Shown here: positions 48,649-57,502 of the stretch, one piece after another | How positions within the stretch are numbered: the stretch's first letter is position 1 | How the letters are laid out: the number at the start of each line of letters is the position of its first letter | Assembly (NCBI GenBank): GCA_005881895.1 | Contig: VBCG01000116.1 | Coordinates: 1 to 63,184 of the forward strand | Reading direction: 5' to 3' | Length of the DNA stretch: 63,184 nt | Source of the DNA: Betaproteobacteria bacterium | Lineage (GTDB): Bacteria > Pseudomonadota > Gammaproteobacteria > Burkholderiales > Casimicrobiaceae | Translations under genes and position numbers: made by a program | The notes under the pieces: generated by a model | What the model saw: only the letters and a program-made list of their open reading frames with translations | Databases searched by the model: none | Told to the model about the DNA's origin: nothing

Positions 48649-50025
48649 CTAAGTGGCCGGGTGCAGCAGGTCTTCCAGCAACGTCGAAAGCGCACTGTTG
48701 TCGGGCAACGCATTGACGACTCGTTCGATTCGCTCCGCACGCACGTGTCCCAGCACCGGCGAGGCCAGCGCGAAATACTTCTCGCGCAGTTCTTCGTCCG
48801 AAAGCGGGTTCCCGGGATCGCCCCGGGCTTCCGCAGGTTGCGAGCGGAAGGTACGACCGTTCTTTAGCGTGATTTCCACGCATGCAAAGCGTGCGGAGGG
48901 AAAGCGGCGTGAGAATTCACGATCTTCGGTGAGCGTCATGACGTCAAGCAAACGCCGCACGCGAGGATCTGCGAGAGCCGTTTGAACGATTTCGTCGCCG
49001 CCAAGCCGCCCGAACACCAACGCCGCCGCGACCGGATACGGCAAGCTGTATTGCGCATCGTCCGTCGTCTCCGGAACAACACGGCCTGAACCCAGCGCGA
49101 CCGCCTCGGAAAAGGTGTCGATGTTGATGTGCGCAATCTCATCGGCGGCGAAACCGTGTTCGCGTTGCACTCCGAGGGCGGCTTCGATTGCAGGTTGCGC
49201 CCAGCGACAGACCGGATAGGCCTTGAAGTACTGCTCGCGAATGCGCCAGCGCGTGCCGAGGTCGCTCCACAGCGAACGAACGTCGTCATCTTCGACGGTG
49301 AGTGCAGGCGCACCCGTGAAGCCGTCGCGTGCGAGGAGCGCGGCCGTTACGCCCGCATGCGCGCCCCAGCTCGAGCCGTCCTTCAGCATCGTCGGATGCG
49401 AGCAAACGCGAAGGATTTGGCCACGCGGACCGATGTATTCGGCGATGCCGAGCGCTTCGCGCAATCTCGCACCGTCGAGGTGGAGCAGCCGTCCAACGAT
49501 CGCGGCGCACGCGAGCGCGTTCCAGGCACCCGAGCAGTGATAATCGGCGGTGCTTGCATGCAACGCGATGCCCGCCCTTGTGCCGATCTCATAGCCGAGG
49601 ACAAGACACGTGAGAAACTCCGCCCCGCCGCATTCGGCGCCACCATCGATTGCCGCGAGCAGCGCCGGCAGCGCCGCGACACCTGCGTGTCCTTTGGTCA
49701 ATACATGGCCGTCGTGCGCGTCGAGCGCGTCGATTGTCGATGCGCCGGCGAACGCAGCGCCGGCGCGGCTCGCGCGTCGGCCATCGAAGAGCAGGCGCGC
49801 TTCTGCATCGCGGCTCGTCATTTGCGTTGCGGCGTACGTATTGGCGATCGACGCCGCCGGCATCCGTGAACCGCCCGCGGCGACGCCGATCAAGTCGAGA
49901 ACGCAGCGCTTGCCTTGCCCCACGACTTCCGCGGGCAGGACGTCGAAAGACAGCGTGCGCACGAAAGCGGCGACATCGATCACGATCGTCGTGCCCCCTG
50001 TTGGCGAAGCAACCGCGATATTCAT
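48649..50025 (-). CDS. MmgE/PrpD-family protein
   Basis: 458 residues from ATG 50025 (MNIAVASPTGGTTIVIDVAAFVRTLSFDVLPAEVVGQGKRCVLDLIGVAAGGS). It has the MmgE/PrpD two-domain fold of 2-methylcitrate dehydratase and related lyases and isomerases (DALDAHDGHVLTKGHAGVAALPALLA, KDGSSWGAHAGVTAALLA, FKAYPVCRWAQPAIEAA). An in-frame ATG at 50124 overlapping the ligase stop would add 33 residues encoded by a palindromic repeat. The actual reaction is unknown. Confidence 0.88.
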   Translation of the reverse strand: MNIAVASPTGGTTIVIDVAAFVRTLSFDVLPAEVVGQGKRCVLDLIGVAAGGSRMPAASIANTYAATQMTSRDAEARLLFDGRRASRAGAAFAGASTIDALDAHDGHVLTKGHAGVAALPALLAAIDGGAECGGAEFLTCLVLGYEIGTRAGIALHASTADYHCSGAWNALACAAIVGRLLHLDGARLREALGIAEYIGPRGQILRVCSHPTMLKDGSSWGAHAGVTAALLARDGFTGAPALTVEDDDVRSLWSDLGTRWRIREQYFKAYPVCRWAQPAIEAALGVQREHGFAADEIAHINIDTFSEAVALGSGRVVPETTDDAQYSLPYPVAAALVFGRLGGDEIVQTALADPRVRRLLDVMTLTEDREFSRRFPSARFACVEITLKNGRTFRSQPAEARGDPGNPLSDEELREKYFALASPVLGHVRAERIERVVNALPDNSALSTLLEDLLHPAT

Positions 50026-50040
50026 TGTTGTACCCCCACG

Positions 50041-50118
50041 CTTGCGGACTGTCGCCGCTACGCTCTGCCCTCTGCCCCCAGAGGGGAAGCAGTTCGCGCC
50101 TTCGGGCGGCCCGGCGGC
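50041..50118. repeat. Burkholderiales-type palindromic repeat in the PrpD leader
   Basis: On the minus strand GCCGGGCCGCCCGAAGGCGC and CTTCCCCTCTGGGGGCAGAGGG form GC-rich hairpins. The text matches a repeat style I recall from Burkholderiales genomes. It is read in frame with PrpD as AAGPPEGANCFPSGGRGQSVAA. Confidence 0.6.
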
Positions 50119-50120
50119 GC

Positions 50121-51683
50121 TCATGACATTACCGTTTCGCTGTAGCGCGCGATCAGGTCGCGCTTCAGCACCTTGCCACTTGGGTTGGTTGGCAGACTGT
50201 CGACAAAGATGATCCTGCGTGGCCGCTTGTACGACGCGAGATCGCGACTCGACCGGCAGAACGCGTCGATCGCCGCCGCATCGAGGCCGGGTGTGTCCCG
50301 AACGACGAACGCCGTGACCACACTGCCCCACTTTTCGTCGGGCAGCCCGACCACCGCCGCCTCTTTCAATCCCGGACAGCGGTAGAGCACTTCCTCGACC
50401 TCGCGCGGATAGATGTTCTCGCCACCGGAGACGATCATGTCATCGACGCGTCCGCGAAAATAGAAAAAGCCCGCATCATCTTTGCTGACGAGATCGCCCG
50501 TGTAGAGCCAGCCGTCGCGCAGTTTTTTCGCCGTCTCGACCGGATCGTTCCAATATCCCCACATCACCTGCGGACCGCGGACGATCAGCTGCCCGATTTC
50601 GTTGTGCGCGACAGTCTCGTCGGGCCTCGCGTCGTCTTGCGGCCGATGCGCGATGACGCGGCAGGCCGTGATCAACGTCGGCTTGCCGCACGAGCCTAGA
50701 TGCGACAGCGCGTCCTCGGGATGCAGCAACAGCGCGAGACTCGCCTCGGTCATGCCGTAACCGTTGAAGATGCTCGGACAGAACTCCTTGATGACGCGCT
50801 CCATCGTCGCGGCGGCGATTGCCGCGCCGCCGGTCGTGATCATCCGGAGGCTCGAGACGTCGTACTCGGCAAATCGCGGATGGTGCAGCATCTCCTGGAT
50901 CTGCGTCGGCACGGCGAACAGCGTCGTGATGCGCTCGGCCTGAATCGTTTCGAGCGTCTTGACCGCGTCGTAGTATCCGAGCACGACGCTCGTACCGCCT
51001 ACCATCATATGTGGGATGAAGAACGCCTGCATGCCCCCCACGTGGTACAGCGGTGCGATGTGCAGCGCGATGTCGGTGTGGCGCAAGCCATACTCCATCA
51101 CGCAGTTCATTGCGATCGCGACGTCGTTGATATGGTTGTGCATCACCCCTTTGGGCCGGCCTGTCGTGCCAGACGTGTAAACCAGTGCCGAAAGGTGGCT
51201 CGATGACGGAACCGGCCGTGCAACATTGTCGTCGCGCGTCTGTTCCGCAATCGTGTCGAAGTGATGATGACCCGGCGGCACATTCGCCGGGTCGTACGCG
51301 CACGAGATAAAGTCGTGGACGCTGCGAACGCGCTTTTGTACTTCAAGCACGTTCGGCGTCAAGTATCGTCCATAGACGAGCACGCGGGCACCCGAATCCT
51401 TGAGCACAACTTCGGCTTCGCCGGCAGCGAGGCGGAAGTTGAGTGGCACGGCGACCGCGCCAAGGATCTGGCAAGCGAAGTACGTCGTGACCGAATTTTC
51501 CGACGTGGTCACGTAGAACGCGACGCGATCACTTGGCCTCACGCCGAGATCTGCCAGCCCTTGCGCGAAGCGGCACACGCGCGCGTACCACTCGCGGTAT
51601 GTCCAGCGGCGGTTTTCGAAAATGAGCGCGGTATGGTCCGGATAGCGTTCCGCCGCTTGGATGAAAATCGACGCGATGTCCAT
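50121..51683 (-). CDS. Acyl-CoA synthetase (AMP-forming)
   Basis: 520-residue ligase that activates a carboxylic acid with ATP and CoA. The P-loop is LVYTSGTTGRPKGVMHNH; the adenylate motifs are FNGYGMTEASL and WLYTGDLVSKDDAGFFYFRGRVDDMIVSGGENIYPREVE. The catalytic Lys is in NPSGKVLKRDL. The substrate is unknown. The downstream PrpD-like gene may be translationally coupled through ATGA. It probably feeds the adjacent acyl-CoA dehydrogenase, which is broken here. Confidence 0.94.
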   Translation of the reverse strand: MDIASIFIQAAERYPDHTALIFENRRWTYREWYARVCRFAQGLADLGVRPSDRVAFYVTTSENSVTTYFACQILGAVAVPLNFRLAAGEAEVVLKDSGARVLVYGRYLTPNVLEVQKRVRSVHDFISCAYDPANVPPGHHHFDTIAEQTRDDNVARPVPSSSHLSALVYTSGTTGRPKGVMHNHINDVAIAMNCVMEYGLRHTDIALHIAPLYHVGGMQAFFIPHMMVGGTSVVLGYYDAVKTLETIQAERITTLFAVPTQIQEMLHHPRFAEYDVSSLRMITTGGAAIAAATMERVIKEFCPSIFNGYGMTEASLALLLHPEDALSHLGSCGKPTLITACRVIAHRPQDDARPDETVAHNEIGQLIVRGPQVMWGYWNDPVETAKKLRDGWLYTGDLVSKDDAGFFYFRGRVDDMIVSGGENIYPREVEEVLYRCPGLKEAAVVGLPDEKWGSVVTAFVVRDTPGLDAAAIDAFCRSSRDLASYKRPRRIIFVDSLPTNPSGKVLKRDLIARYSETVMS

Positions 51684-51704
51684 GGCGCGGAGGCTCTCAG
51701 AAAC

Positions 51705-52847
51705 TCAGAGTCCCGGCTTGATCGCCGGCAGATCCGCCGACGCGATCAAATAACGCACCATCTCCGACGTCCCGCCGACGATCGGCAGCGCTGCTCGGCC
51801 CGTCCGTATTCCTTGGTAAGCCCGTCGCCGCCGAGAATCTGCACGGTCCGGTCGGCGCAGAACGTAGCGGTTTCGCTGGCGACGAGCTTCGCCATCGCCG
51901 CGGGCTTCATCAGCTCGCGCGGCGCCGTGCCGGCATCGTAGAGCTTCGCAGCTCGATAAGTGAGGAGCTCTGCGGCGTCGATCCGCCAGCTCATCTCCGC
52001 AATGTCACTCCAGACCAACTCCTTGCAACCGAGCTTCTCGCCGAATGCCTCGCGACGCTGCGCATGCGCCGTGGCGATATCGAACGCACTTCGCGCGACG
52101 CCGAGCGCCGATCCACCGAGAATGATCCGTTCGAAGTTGAACATCTCCGCCATCACGCGCATGCCACCGTTCGTTGTGCCGAGCAGATGGTCCGCCGGCA
52201 CCCGGCAATTCTCGAACGCGACTTCGCCGACGACGCAACCGCGGCGTCCCATGAACGTGTAGCGGCGCGGAAACGACAATCCCGCCGTGCCGCTCGGAAC
52301 GACGACGGCGCTTAAACCTTTGCCCGCCGGCAACGCCGGATCGGTAACGCCGTAGACGATGTAGACGTCGGCAACGCCCGCATTCGAGATGTAGCGCTTG
52401 TTGCCGCTCAGGGATCCGCGTCGCGAGCCGCGACGTGTCTGATCCGGCGTCGGGCTCGGTAACACATATCGCGCCCACCGCGCGTCCGTCGACGATGTCC
52501 GCAAGATAGCAGTCGCGCACGGGAGCGGTTGCGTGCCGGTGCAACGGATATGCGCACGAGAGCGCGGTTGCAATCGTCGTCTCGAAAGCGTAATTGATCG
52601 CGCTCGCTTCTTCGGACAAGATCGTCGCATGAGTGAGGCCCGGTTTGGTGAGCGGCCCACGATAGAGATCGCGAAACATGAGGCGCAGGTAGCCGGCGCT
52701 GCCCAGTGCCGCCACGACGGACTGGATCGCGCTCCAGTCGTCGCGGTCCTCGATGTCCGCCGCGCGTGGCGCGAGCTCGCGTGCAAGGAACGCACCGACT
52801 TCCTCGCGGAAGGCGCGGTCTTCGGCATCGAGAATGAAATCGCGTAG
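51705..52847 (-). pseudogene. Acyl-CoA dehydrogenase with two frame breaks and no start codon
   Basis: Reading from the palindromic element, LRDFILDAEDRAFREEVGAF matches the family N-terminus without an initiating Met. Frame 1 runs to VTEPDAGSDTSRLATRI. About 20-26 nt are then missing near 52411-52416, and the next frame resumes at LSGNKRYISNAGVADVYIV. A second loss of about 19 nt near 51790 lies between GGDGLTKEYGRAEQ and ALPIVGGTSEMVRYLIASA, ending at 51705. All other family motifs are preserved, so decay is recent or the breaks are assembly errors. The two track ORFs 51746-52828 and 52005-52715 are its pieces. Confidence 0.82.
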
Positions 52848-52915
52848 GGTCAGACTCGACTTTCCAAATCGTTAGCGGGCGAGTGGAGTGCGCCGGAAAG
52901 TCGAGTCTGACCCTA
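52845..52915. repeat. Palindromic element, copy 3
   Basis: Perfect 21-bp terminal inverted repeats beginning TAGGGTCAGACTCGACTTTC around a 29-bp centre. It encodes the last codons and stop of the nitrilase-family gene and abuts the first codons of the broken acyl-CoA dehydrogenase. Confidence 0.95.
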
Positions 52916-53771
52916 TTTGCCGCCGCGCGATCCGCTCGATCTCACGTTGAACCAACGGAAGGTTGGCATCGCGGACGGTCGGCAGCAGGTAACGCGCGCG
53001 GCGGACCTCGGCGAAGTCGATGCGTGCTCGCACAAGGTCTTCGCCCTCGCCCGTCGCTTGCGCGAGCGTGCGACCGAACGGATCGACAATGCGGGATCCG
53101 CCCCAAAACGTGAGCTCGCCTTCCCGGCCAACGCGATTCGCCATCGCGATGGGCAAACCGTAGGTCAGCGCGTAGAAGCGCAAATTGATGTCCCAGCCGC
53201 CTGGATTATCGAAGTCCGCACCGACTGCTTCGATCGCCGAGCTGATCGGCGCGAGCACCACCGTCGTACCTTGGATGGCCGCGAGATGCACAAGCGCGGG
53301 GTTCCACAGGTCGGCACAGATCATGACGCTCGCACGCCAGTCGGTTGCCAAATCGAATGTGTCCACGCAACGGCCGGCCGCGAAATGCTTGCCGTCCTCG
53401 AGTCGCCCGTACGTCGCCAGGTTGATCTTGCGATGCACGGCCAGAATCGCGCTATCGCGCACGGCGATCGCAGCGTTATAGAACTGAGCGGCGGATCCTT
53501 CCTCGATCAGGCCGAACACCGTGCACATCGCACCCGATGCATGAGCGATCTCGGCAATGACTGGATTGTCGCGGCGAAGCGCGAGCGACAGCGTATCCGG
53601 CCCTGCCGCGTGTCCGGTCAGCGACAGCTCGGGAAACACCAGCACGTCGACGCCCGCGGTGCGCGCAGCGTCGATGACGTCGAGGTGTTTACGGCGATTG
53701 GCCGCGACGTCGCCCAGGACCGACGCGATCTGCGCGACCGCGACGGTGAAATTCTGCGCCGGCGACGTCAC
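52872..53771 (-). CDS. Nitrilase-superfamily carbon-nitrogen hydrolase
   Basis: 299-residue amidase-like enzyme with the catalytic triad E48 (FPELSLTG), K115 (HRKINLATYG) and C152 (VMICADLWNP). The substrate could be an amide or carbamoyl compound; the class cannot be fixed. ATG 53771 overlaps the stop of the osmoprotectant-binding protein (ATGA), tying it to that operon. The last about 14 residues (IGSDSTFRRTPLAR) are encoded by palindromic element 3 and replace the original C-terminus. Confidence 0.88.
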   Translation of the reverse strand: MTSPAQNFTVAVAQIASVLGDVAANRRKHLDVIDAARTAGVDVLVFPELSLTGHAAGPDTLSLALRRDNPVIAEIAHASGAMCTVFGLIEEGSAAQFYNAAIAVRDSAILAVHRKINLATYGRLEDGKHFAAGRCVDTFDLATDWRASVMICADLWNPALVHLAAIQGTTVVLAPISSAIEAVGADFDNPGGWDINLRFYALTYGLPIAMANRVGREGELTFWGGSRIVDPFGRTLAQATGEGEDLVRARIDFAEVRRARYLLPTVRDANLPLVQREIERIARRQIGSDSTFRRTPLAR

Positions 53772-54655
53772 ACCAATCCTTGCTCCTTGAGGAATGTCTT
53801 TGCCACATCCTCGACCGTTTTCTTGTCGACGTCGACGCTGGCGTTGAGCCGTGCCATCGTCGCGTCGTCCAGTTTGGCCGACAGCGCGTTCAAGTATTCC
53901 GCGAGCTTCGGATTGGCGTCGAGCACCTGCTTTCGCACGACCGGTGTCAGCGCGTAGTTGGGAAAGAAGCCCTTGTCATCCTTCAGCACGACGAAGTTGA
54001 ATGCCGGGATCCGGCCGTCCGTCGCAAAGACCAGGCCGACGTCGACCTGCTTCTCCTTCAGCGCCTGATAAACGAGCCCGGTATCCATGCGCTTCACGCT
54101 CTCGCGCGGAAACTCGAAGCCGTACGCTTGCTCGAGCGGCTTCAACCCGTCGGGCCGCGCGTAGAACTCCGCGTTGCTCGCAAACGTGAGCTTCGCGCCG
54201 CCCTTCACTTTTGCCGCGAGGTCACTGATGCTGACGATCCCCTGTTTCTTCGCGTCGTCCTGGTTCATCGCCAGCGAGTAGGTGTTATTCGCCTTCGAGG
54301 GGTTGAGCCACACGAGGCCTTTGGCGGCATCGAGATCTTTCACTTTCGCATACGTGTCCGCGGCCGACATCCGGTCGTTGATCTTGTTGTACGTGATGAG
54401 CGACGTGCCGGTGTATTCCCAGTAAACGTCGATCTGGCCGTTTTCCTGCGCTTGCCGCAGCACCGCGCTGCCCATGCCGGCCTTGACGTCGACCTTGAAG
54501 CCCTTCGCCTGCAGGAGCTGCGCGGTCATCTGCGACATGATCTGCTGTTCGGTGAAGTTCTTGCCGCCGACGACGATGTTCTGCGCCGTTACAGGCGATG
54601 TGACGTTCACGAGCAACGCCCCCGCGACGAACGCGAGAATCCGAGTCATCTTCAT
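53768..54655 (-). CDS. Osmoprotectant/glycine-betaine-type binding protein (OpuC/OsmF family)
   Basis: 295 residues with a signal peptide (MKMTRILAFVAGALLVNVTSPVTAQ). The OpuAC fold shows IVVGGKNFTEQQIMSQMTAQLLQAKGF at the N-terminus and the ligand region QIDVYWEYTGTSLITYNKI, as in choline/betaine-binding proteins. It is the solute receptor for the two permeases and ATPase upstream, and is separated from them by a 61-bp gap. Confidence 0.92.
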   Translation of the reverse strand: MKMTRILAFVAGALLVNVTSPVTAQNIVVGGKNFTEQQIMSQMTAQLLQAKGFKVDVKAGMGSAVLRQAQENGQIDVYWEYTGTSLITYNKINDRMSAADTYAKVKDLDAAKGLVWLNPSKANNTYSLAMNQDDAKKQGIVSISDLAAKVKGGAKLTFASNAEFYARPDGLKPLEQAYGFEFPRESVKRMDTGLVYQALKEKQVDVGLVFATDGRIPAFNFVVLKDDKGFFPNYALTPVVRKQVLDANPKLAEYLNALSAKLDDATMARLNASVDVDKKTVEDVAKTFLKEQGLV

Positions 54656-54716
54656 TTTTTCCGCCTCCTATGATTACGTTCTGCCACTACGTTACACGTC
54701 AGAGATCGAAGTTCTC

Positions 54717-55451
54717 TCATCGTAGCGGATTGACACCCCGTGGAACGACCCAATACGCCAATGCACCAACGGCGTAATCGACGAGTACCGCAAGAAGCGC
54801 GGTCGGAATCGCGCCTGCGAGCATCATGCTCGGCTCGTTGAGGTCGATGCCGGTAAAGATCAGCTCGCCCAGGCCACCTCCTCCGATCAGGAACGCGAGC
54901 GGCGCCGTACCGACGTTGACCGCCAGCGCGGTCCGAATCCCGGCAAACATGACGAACAACGCGTTCGGAAGCTCGACGCCCGACAGAATCTGTAAAGGCC
55001 GCATGCCCATCCCTGTCGCCGCCTCGATGAAATGCGCCGGTACGCCCAGCATGCCCGCGTAGGTATTGCGTACGATCGGCAGCAGCGAGGCGGCCCACAA
55101 GCCGAAGATCGCGGGAACGACGCCGATACCGAGAAAGGTCATCGCGAGCGCGAGCACGGCGAGAGTCGGAATCGTGCTGCCGAGGTTCAACGCCTGCATG
55201 ATCGTCTCGGCGGCGCGGCGCATTCCCGGCCGGCTGAGCCACAAGCCGAGTGGTACGCCCACGGCGATGGCAAGACCACCGGAGATCGCCACCAGCTTGA
55301 TGTGTTGCTGCGTGAGGAAGACGATATCGCCGCGGTACTTGCCGATGGAATCGATCAGGCCGTTGCGTTGCGCGATGATGCCGAGCGAAAACGCCACGAT
55401 GAGCGCAATCGCCATTGACCACCGTCCCGACATGACCGCGCGGATGGCCAT
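54717..55451 (-). CDS. Osmoprotectant ABC transporter permease
   Basis: 244-residue OpuCD/OpuCB-type permease with about six membrane helices and the loop IEAATGMGMRPLQILSGVELPNALFVMFAGIRTALAVNVGTAPLAFLIGGGGLGELIFTG. It is directly adjacent to the ATPase gene (stop and start codons abut) and works with the second permease at 56582. Confidence 0.93.
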   Translation of the reverse strand: MAIRAVMSGRWSMAIALIVAFSLGIIAQRNGLIDSIGKYRGDIVFLTQQHIKLVAISGGLAIAVGVPLGLWLSRPGMRRAAETIMQALNLGSTIPTLAVLALAMTFLGIGVVPAIFGLWAASLLPIVRNTYAGMLGVPAHFIEAATGMGMRPLQILSGVELPNALFVMFAGIRTALAVNVGTAPLAFLIGGGGLGELIFTGIDLNEPSMMLAGAIPTALLAVLVDYAVGALAYWVVPRGVNPLR

Positions 55452-56585
55452 TCAGTGCGGCACGGCGTCGGGGGCGCGGTAGGTTTCGCCGAGGAGCCGC
55501 GTGATGCCTCGCTGCGTGACGCAGCCGACGAACACGCCGTTGCGATCGACGCACGCGAGCCAGCGGATGTCGTGCATGAACATCGTCGAAACCGCCGCAC
55601 GCAAATCTTCGTCGAGACGAACGGTCGCCGGCAGCGGTGCGCAATGCTCGCCGACCGCGCCGGAGCGATCGCGGACAATGTCGACGTCAACGTAGCCGCG
55701 CGGACGACCTTCGGGATCGACGATCACCATGAATTCCTGGCCGTGCTCGTTCATCAGCGCCACAGTCTGCTCGACCTGCTCATCACCGGAAACGCGCAAC
55801 GACGACGCTTGCAGCACATCGCCTACCCTGACGAGGCGCAGGCGCTTCAGCGTGCGGTCGCTGCCGACGAAATCGGCGATGAAGCTGTTGCCCGGGTGCG
55901 CGAGGATGTTGTCCGGGCTGTCGAACTGCTCGAGCTTGCCCGCGCGGAAAATCGCGACTTTATCCGCCATCTTCACGGCCTCGTCGATGTCGTGGCTCAC
56001 GAACATCACGGTTTTTCGCAAGCGGTGATGCATTTTCAGGAACTCGTCCTGGATCACTTCGCGGTTGATCGGATCGATGGCGCCGAACGGCTCGTCCATC
56101 AGCAGCACCGGCGGATCGGCCGCCAGCGCGCGCGCCACGCCGACGCGCTGCTGCTGGCCGCCCGAGAGCTCCTTCGGGTAGCGCTTGAGAAAGAGCGCGG
56201 GATCGAGGTTGATCGTCGCGAGGAGCTCGCTCGCCCGCGTGCGCGCCTTAGCGAGGTCCCATCCCAGGAGCTTCGGCACCACGCAGATGTTCTCTTCCAC
56301 TGTCATGTTGGGGAAGAGACCGATCTGCTGAATCACATAGCCGATCGTTCGGCGCAGTTCGACGGGATCGTATCGGTCCGTATCCTTGCCGTTGATGAAG
56401 ATCTTGCCCGACGTGGGTTCTATCAGCCGGTTGATCATCTTGAGCGTCGTCGTCTTGCCGCAGCCGGATGGCCCCAGCAGTACGCAGATCTCACCGTCGG
56501 CGACTTCCATCGTAATACGGTCCGCAGCGACCACGGTGCCCGCCGGCGTTTCGAACGCCTTCGTCAAGTTCTCGAGCTTGATCAT
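55452..56585 (-). CDS. Osmoprotectant ABC transporter ATP-binding protein with CBS pair
   Basis: 377 residues. The ATPase domain has GPSGCGKTT, IQQIGLFPN, LSGGQQQRVGVARAL and LLMDEPFGAIDP. The C-terminal tandem CBS domains at about 255-365 (LRVSGDEQVEQTVALMNEHGQEFMVIVD, then IRWLACVDRNGVFVGCVTQRGITRLLG) sense ionic strength or nucleotides in OpuA/OpuC relatives. ATG 56585 overlaps the preceding permease stop. Confidence 0.94.
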   Translation of the reverse strand: MIKLENLTKAFETPAGTVVAADRITMEVADGEICVLLGPSGCGKTTTLKMINRLIEPTSGKIFINGKDTDRYDPVELRRTIGYVIQQIGLFPNMTVEENICVVPKLLGWDLAKARTRASELLATINLDPALFLKRYPKELSGGQQQRVGVARALAADPPVLLMDEPFGAIDPINREVIQDEFLKMHHRLRKTVMFVSHDIDEAVKMADKVAIFRAGKLEQFDSPDNILAHPGNSFIADFVGSDRTLKRLRLVRVGDVLQASSLRVSGDEQVEQTVALMNEHGQEFMVIVDPEGRPRGYVDVDIVRDRSGAVGEHCAPLPATVRLDEDLRAAVSTMFMHDIRWLACVDRNGVFVGCVTQRGITRLLGETYRAPDAVPH

Positions 56586-57277
56586 GCCGCCAATTTTCCT
56601 TCGACGACGCGGCGAACACGAAACCGCGCGTGACGGATGCCTTTCGGCGTCAACTGGTGTTGCGCCCAGAGCAGCAGATAGTCGGCGGCAATCGCCAGCA
56701 GGCTGACGGCGAGCGCGCCCGTGATCAGCTGCCGGGGGTCGGTCTGCGAGATGCCGCGGCTGATGAAAGCGCCCAGCCCGCCTGCGCCGATGTACGTCGC
56801 GATTGCGGTGATGCCGATGTTGATCACGACAGCGATGCGAACGCCCGCCATGATCACGGGAACCGCCAGCGGAATTTCAACTTGCCGCAAGCGCTCGAGC
56901 GCCGACATGCCCATGCCGCGCGCGGCTTCGCGCAGCGCCGGATCGACGTTGCTGATCGCCGTATACGTGTTGCGGATGATCGGCAGTTGCGAATAGAGCA
57001 GCACGGCAATCACCGCCGGCAGGTAGCCGATCCCCTGGCCGATCAACGAGAGCGCCGGAATCATGACGCCGAACAATGCAATCGACGGAATCGTCATGAT
57101 CATCGCGGCGGTGTAGAGGACGATGTCGGCCGCGCGCTTGTTCTGCGTGATTGCGATCCCGATCGGCACGCCGGTAATGACCGCAAGGCTCACGGCGACG
57201 CCGACGATCGAGATGTGCTCAATCGTCCGCTGGCCGATGGCCGGCAGGTTGTCCAGGATGAACTTGAGCGTCTCCAT
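56582..57277 (-). CDS. Osmoprotectant ABC transporter permease
   Basis: 231-residue permease (METLKFILDNLPAIGQRTIEHISIVGVAVSLAVITGVPIGIAI) with the conserved loop ALREAARGMGMSALERLRQVEIPLAVPVIMAGVRIAVVINIGITAIATYIGAGGLGAFISRG. It is the first gene of the OpuC-type operon, divergent from the BHMT-like gene across a 225-bp spacer that holds candidate operators. Confidence 0.94.
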   Translation of the reverse strand: METLKFILDNLPAIGQRTIEHISIVGVAVSLAVITGVPIGIAITQNKRAADIVLYTAAMIMTIPSIALFGVMIPALSLIGQGIGYLPAVIAVLLYSQLPIIRNTYTAISNVDPALREAARGMGMSALERLRQVEIPLAVPVIMAGVRIAVVINIGITAIATYIGAGGLGAFISRGISQTDPRQLITGALAVSLLAIAADYLLLWAQHQLTPKGIRHARFRVRRVVEGKLAA

Positions 57278-57371
57278 TCGTGCGAGTGAAGGATAAACGG
57301 TCCCGTCGGCGGGAAATGTTCCAGATGCGACATCGGCTGGCCCCCGTCGGACAGCACGGCACGGAAATGCG

Positions 57372-57422
57372 CCTCCTGGAGTTAGGAGGGAATGCAGCGT
57401 TTGCGATGTCGCGACCGCGACA
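57372..57422. promoter_or_regulatory. Candidate operators between opu operon and BHMT-like gene
   Basis: Two dyads are visible: CCTCCT-GGAGTT-AGGAGG (57372-57389) and TGTCGCG-AC-CGCGACA (57407-57422). Further TGTCGC-like boxes follow (GTGTCGCATGCC, CGCGTCGCAT). The GbdR-like AraC regulator encoded nearby is the obvious candidate ligand-responsive binder, by position only. Confidence 0.4.
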
Positions 57423-57502
57423 AATTGTGTCGCATGCCGACGCGTCGCATTCGTTGGAAGGTGCGATATTGGGTTCGATTAACTCCACGACGGGATTTCG
57501 CC

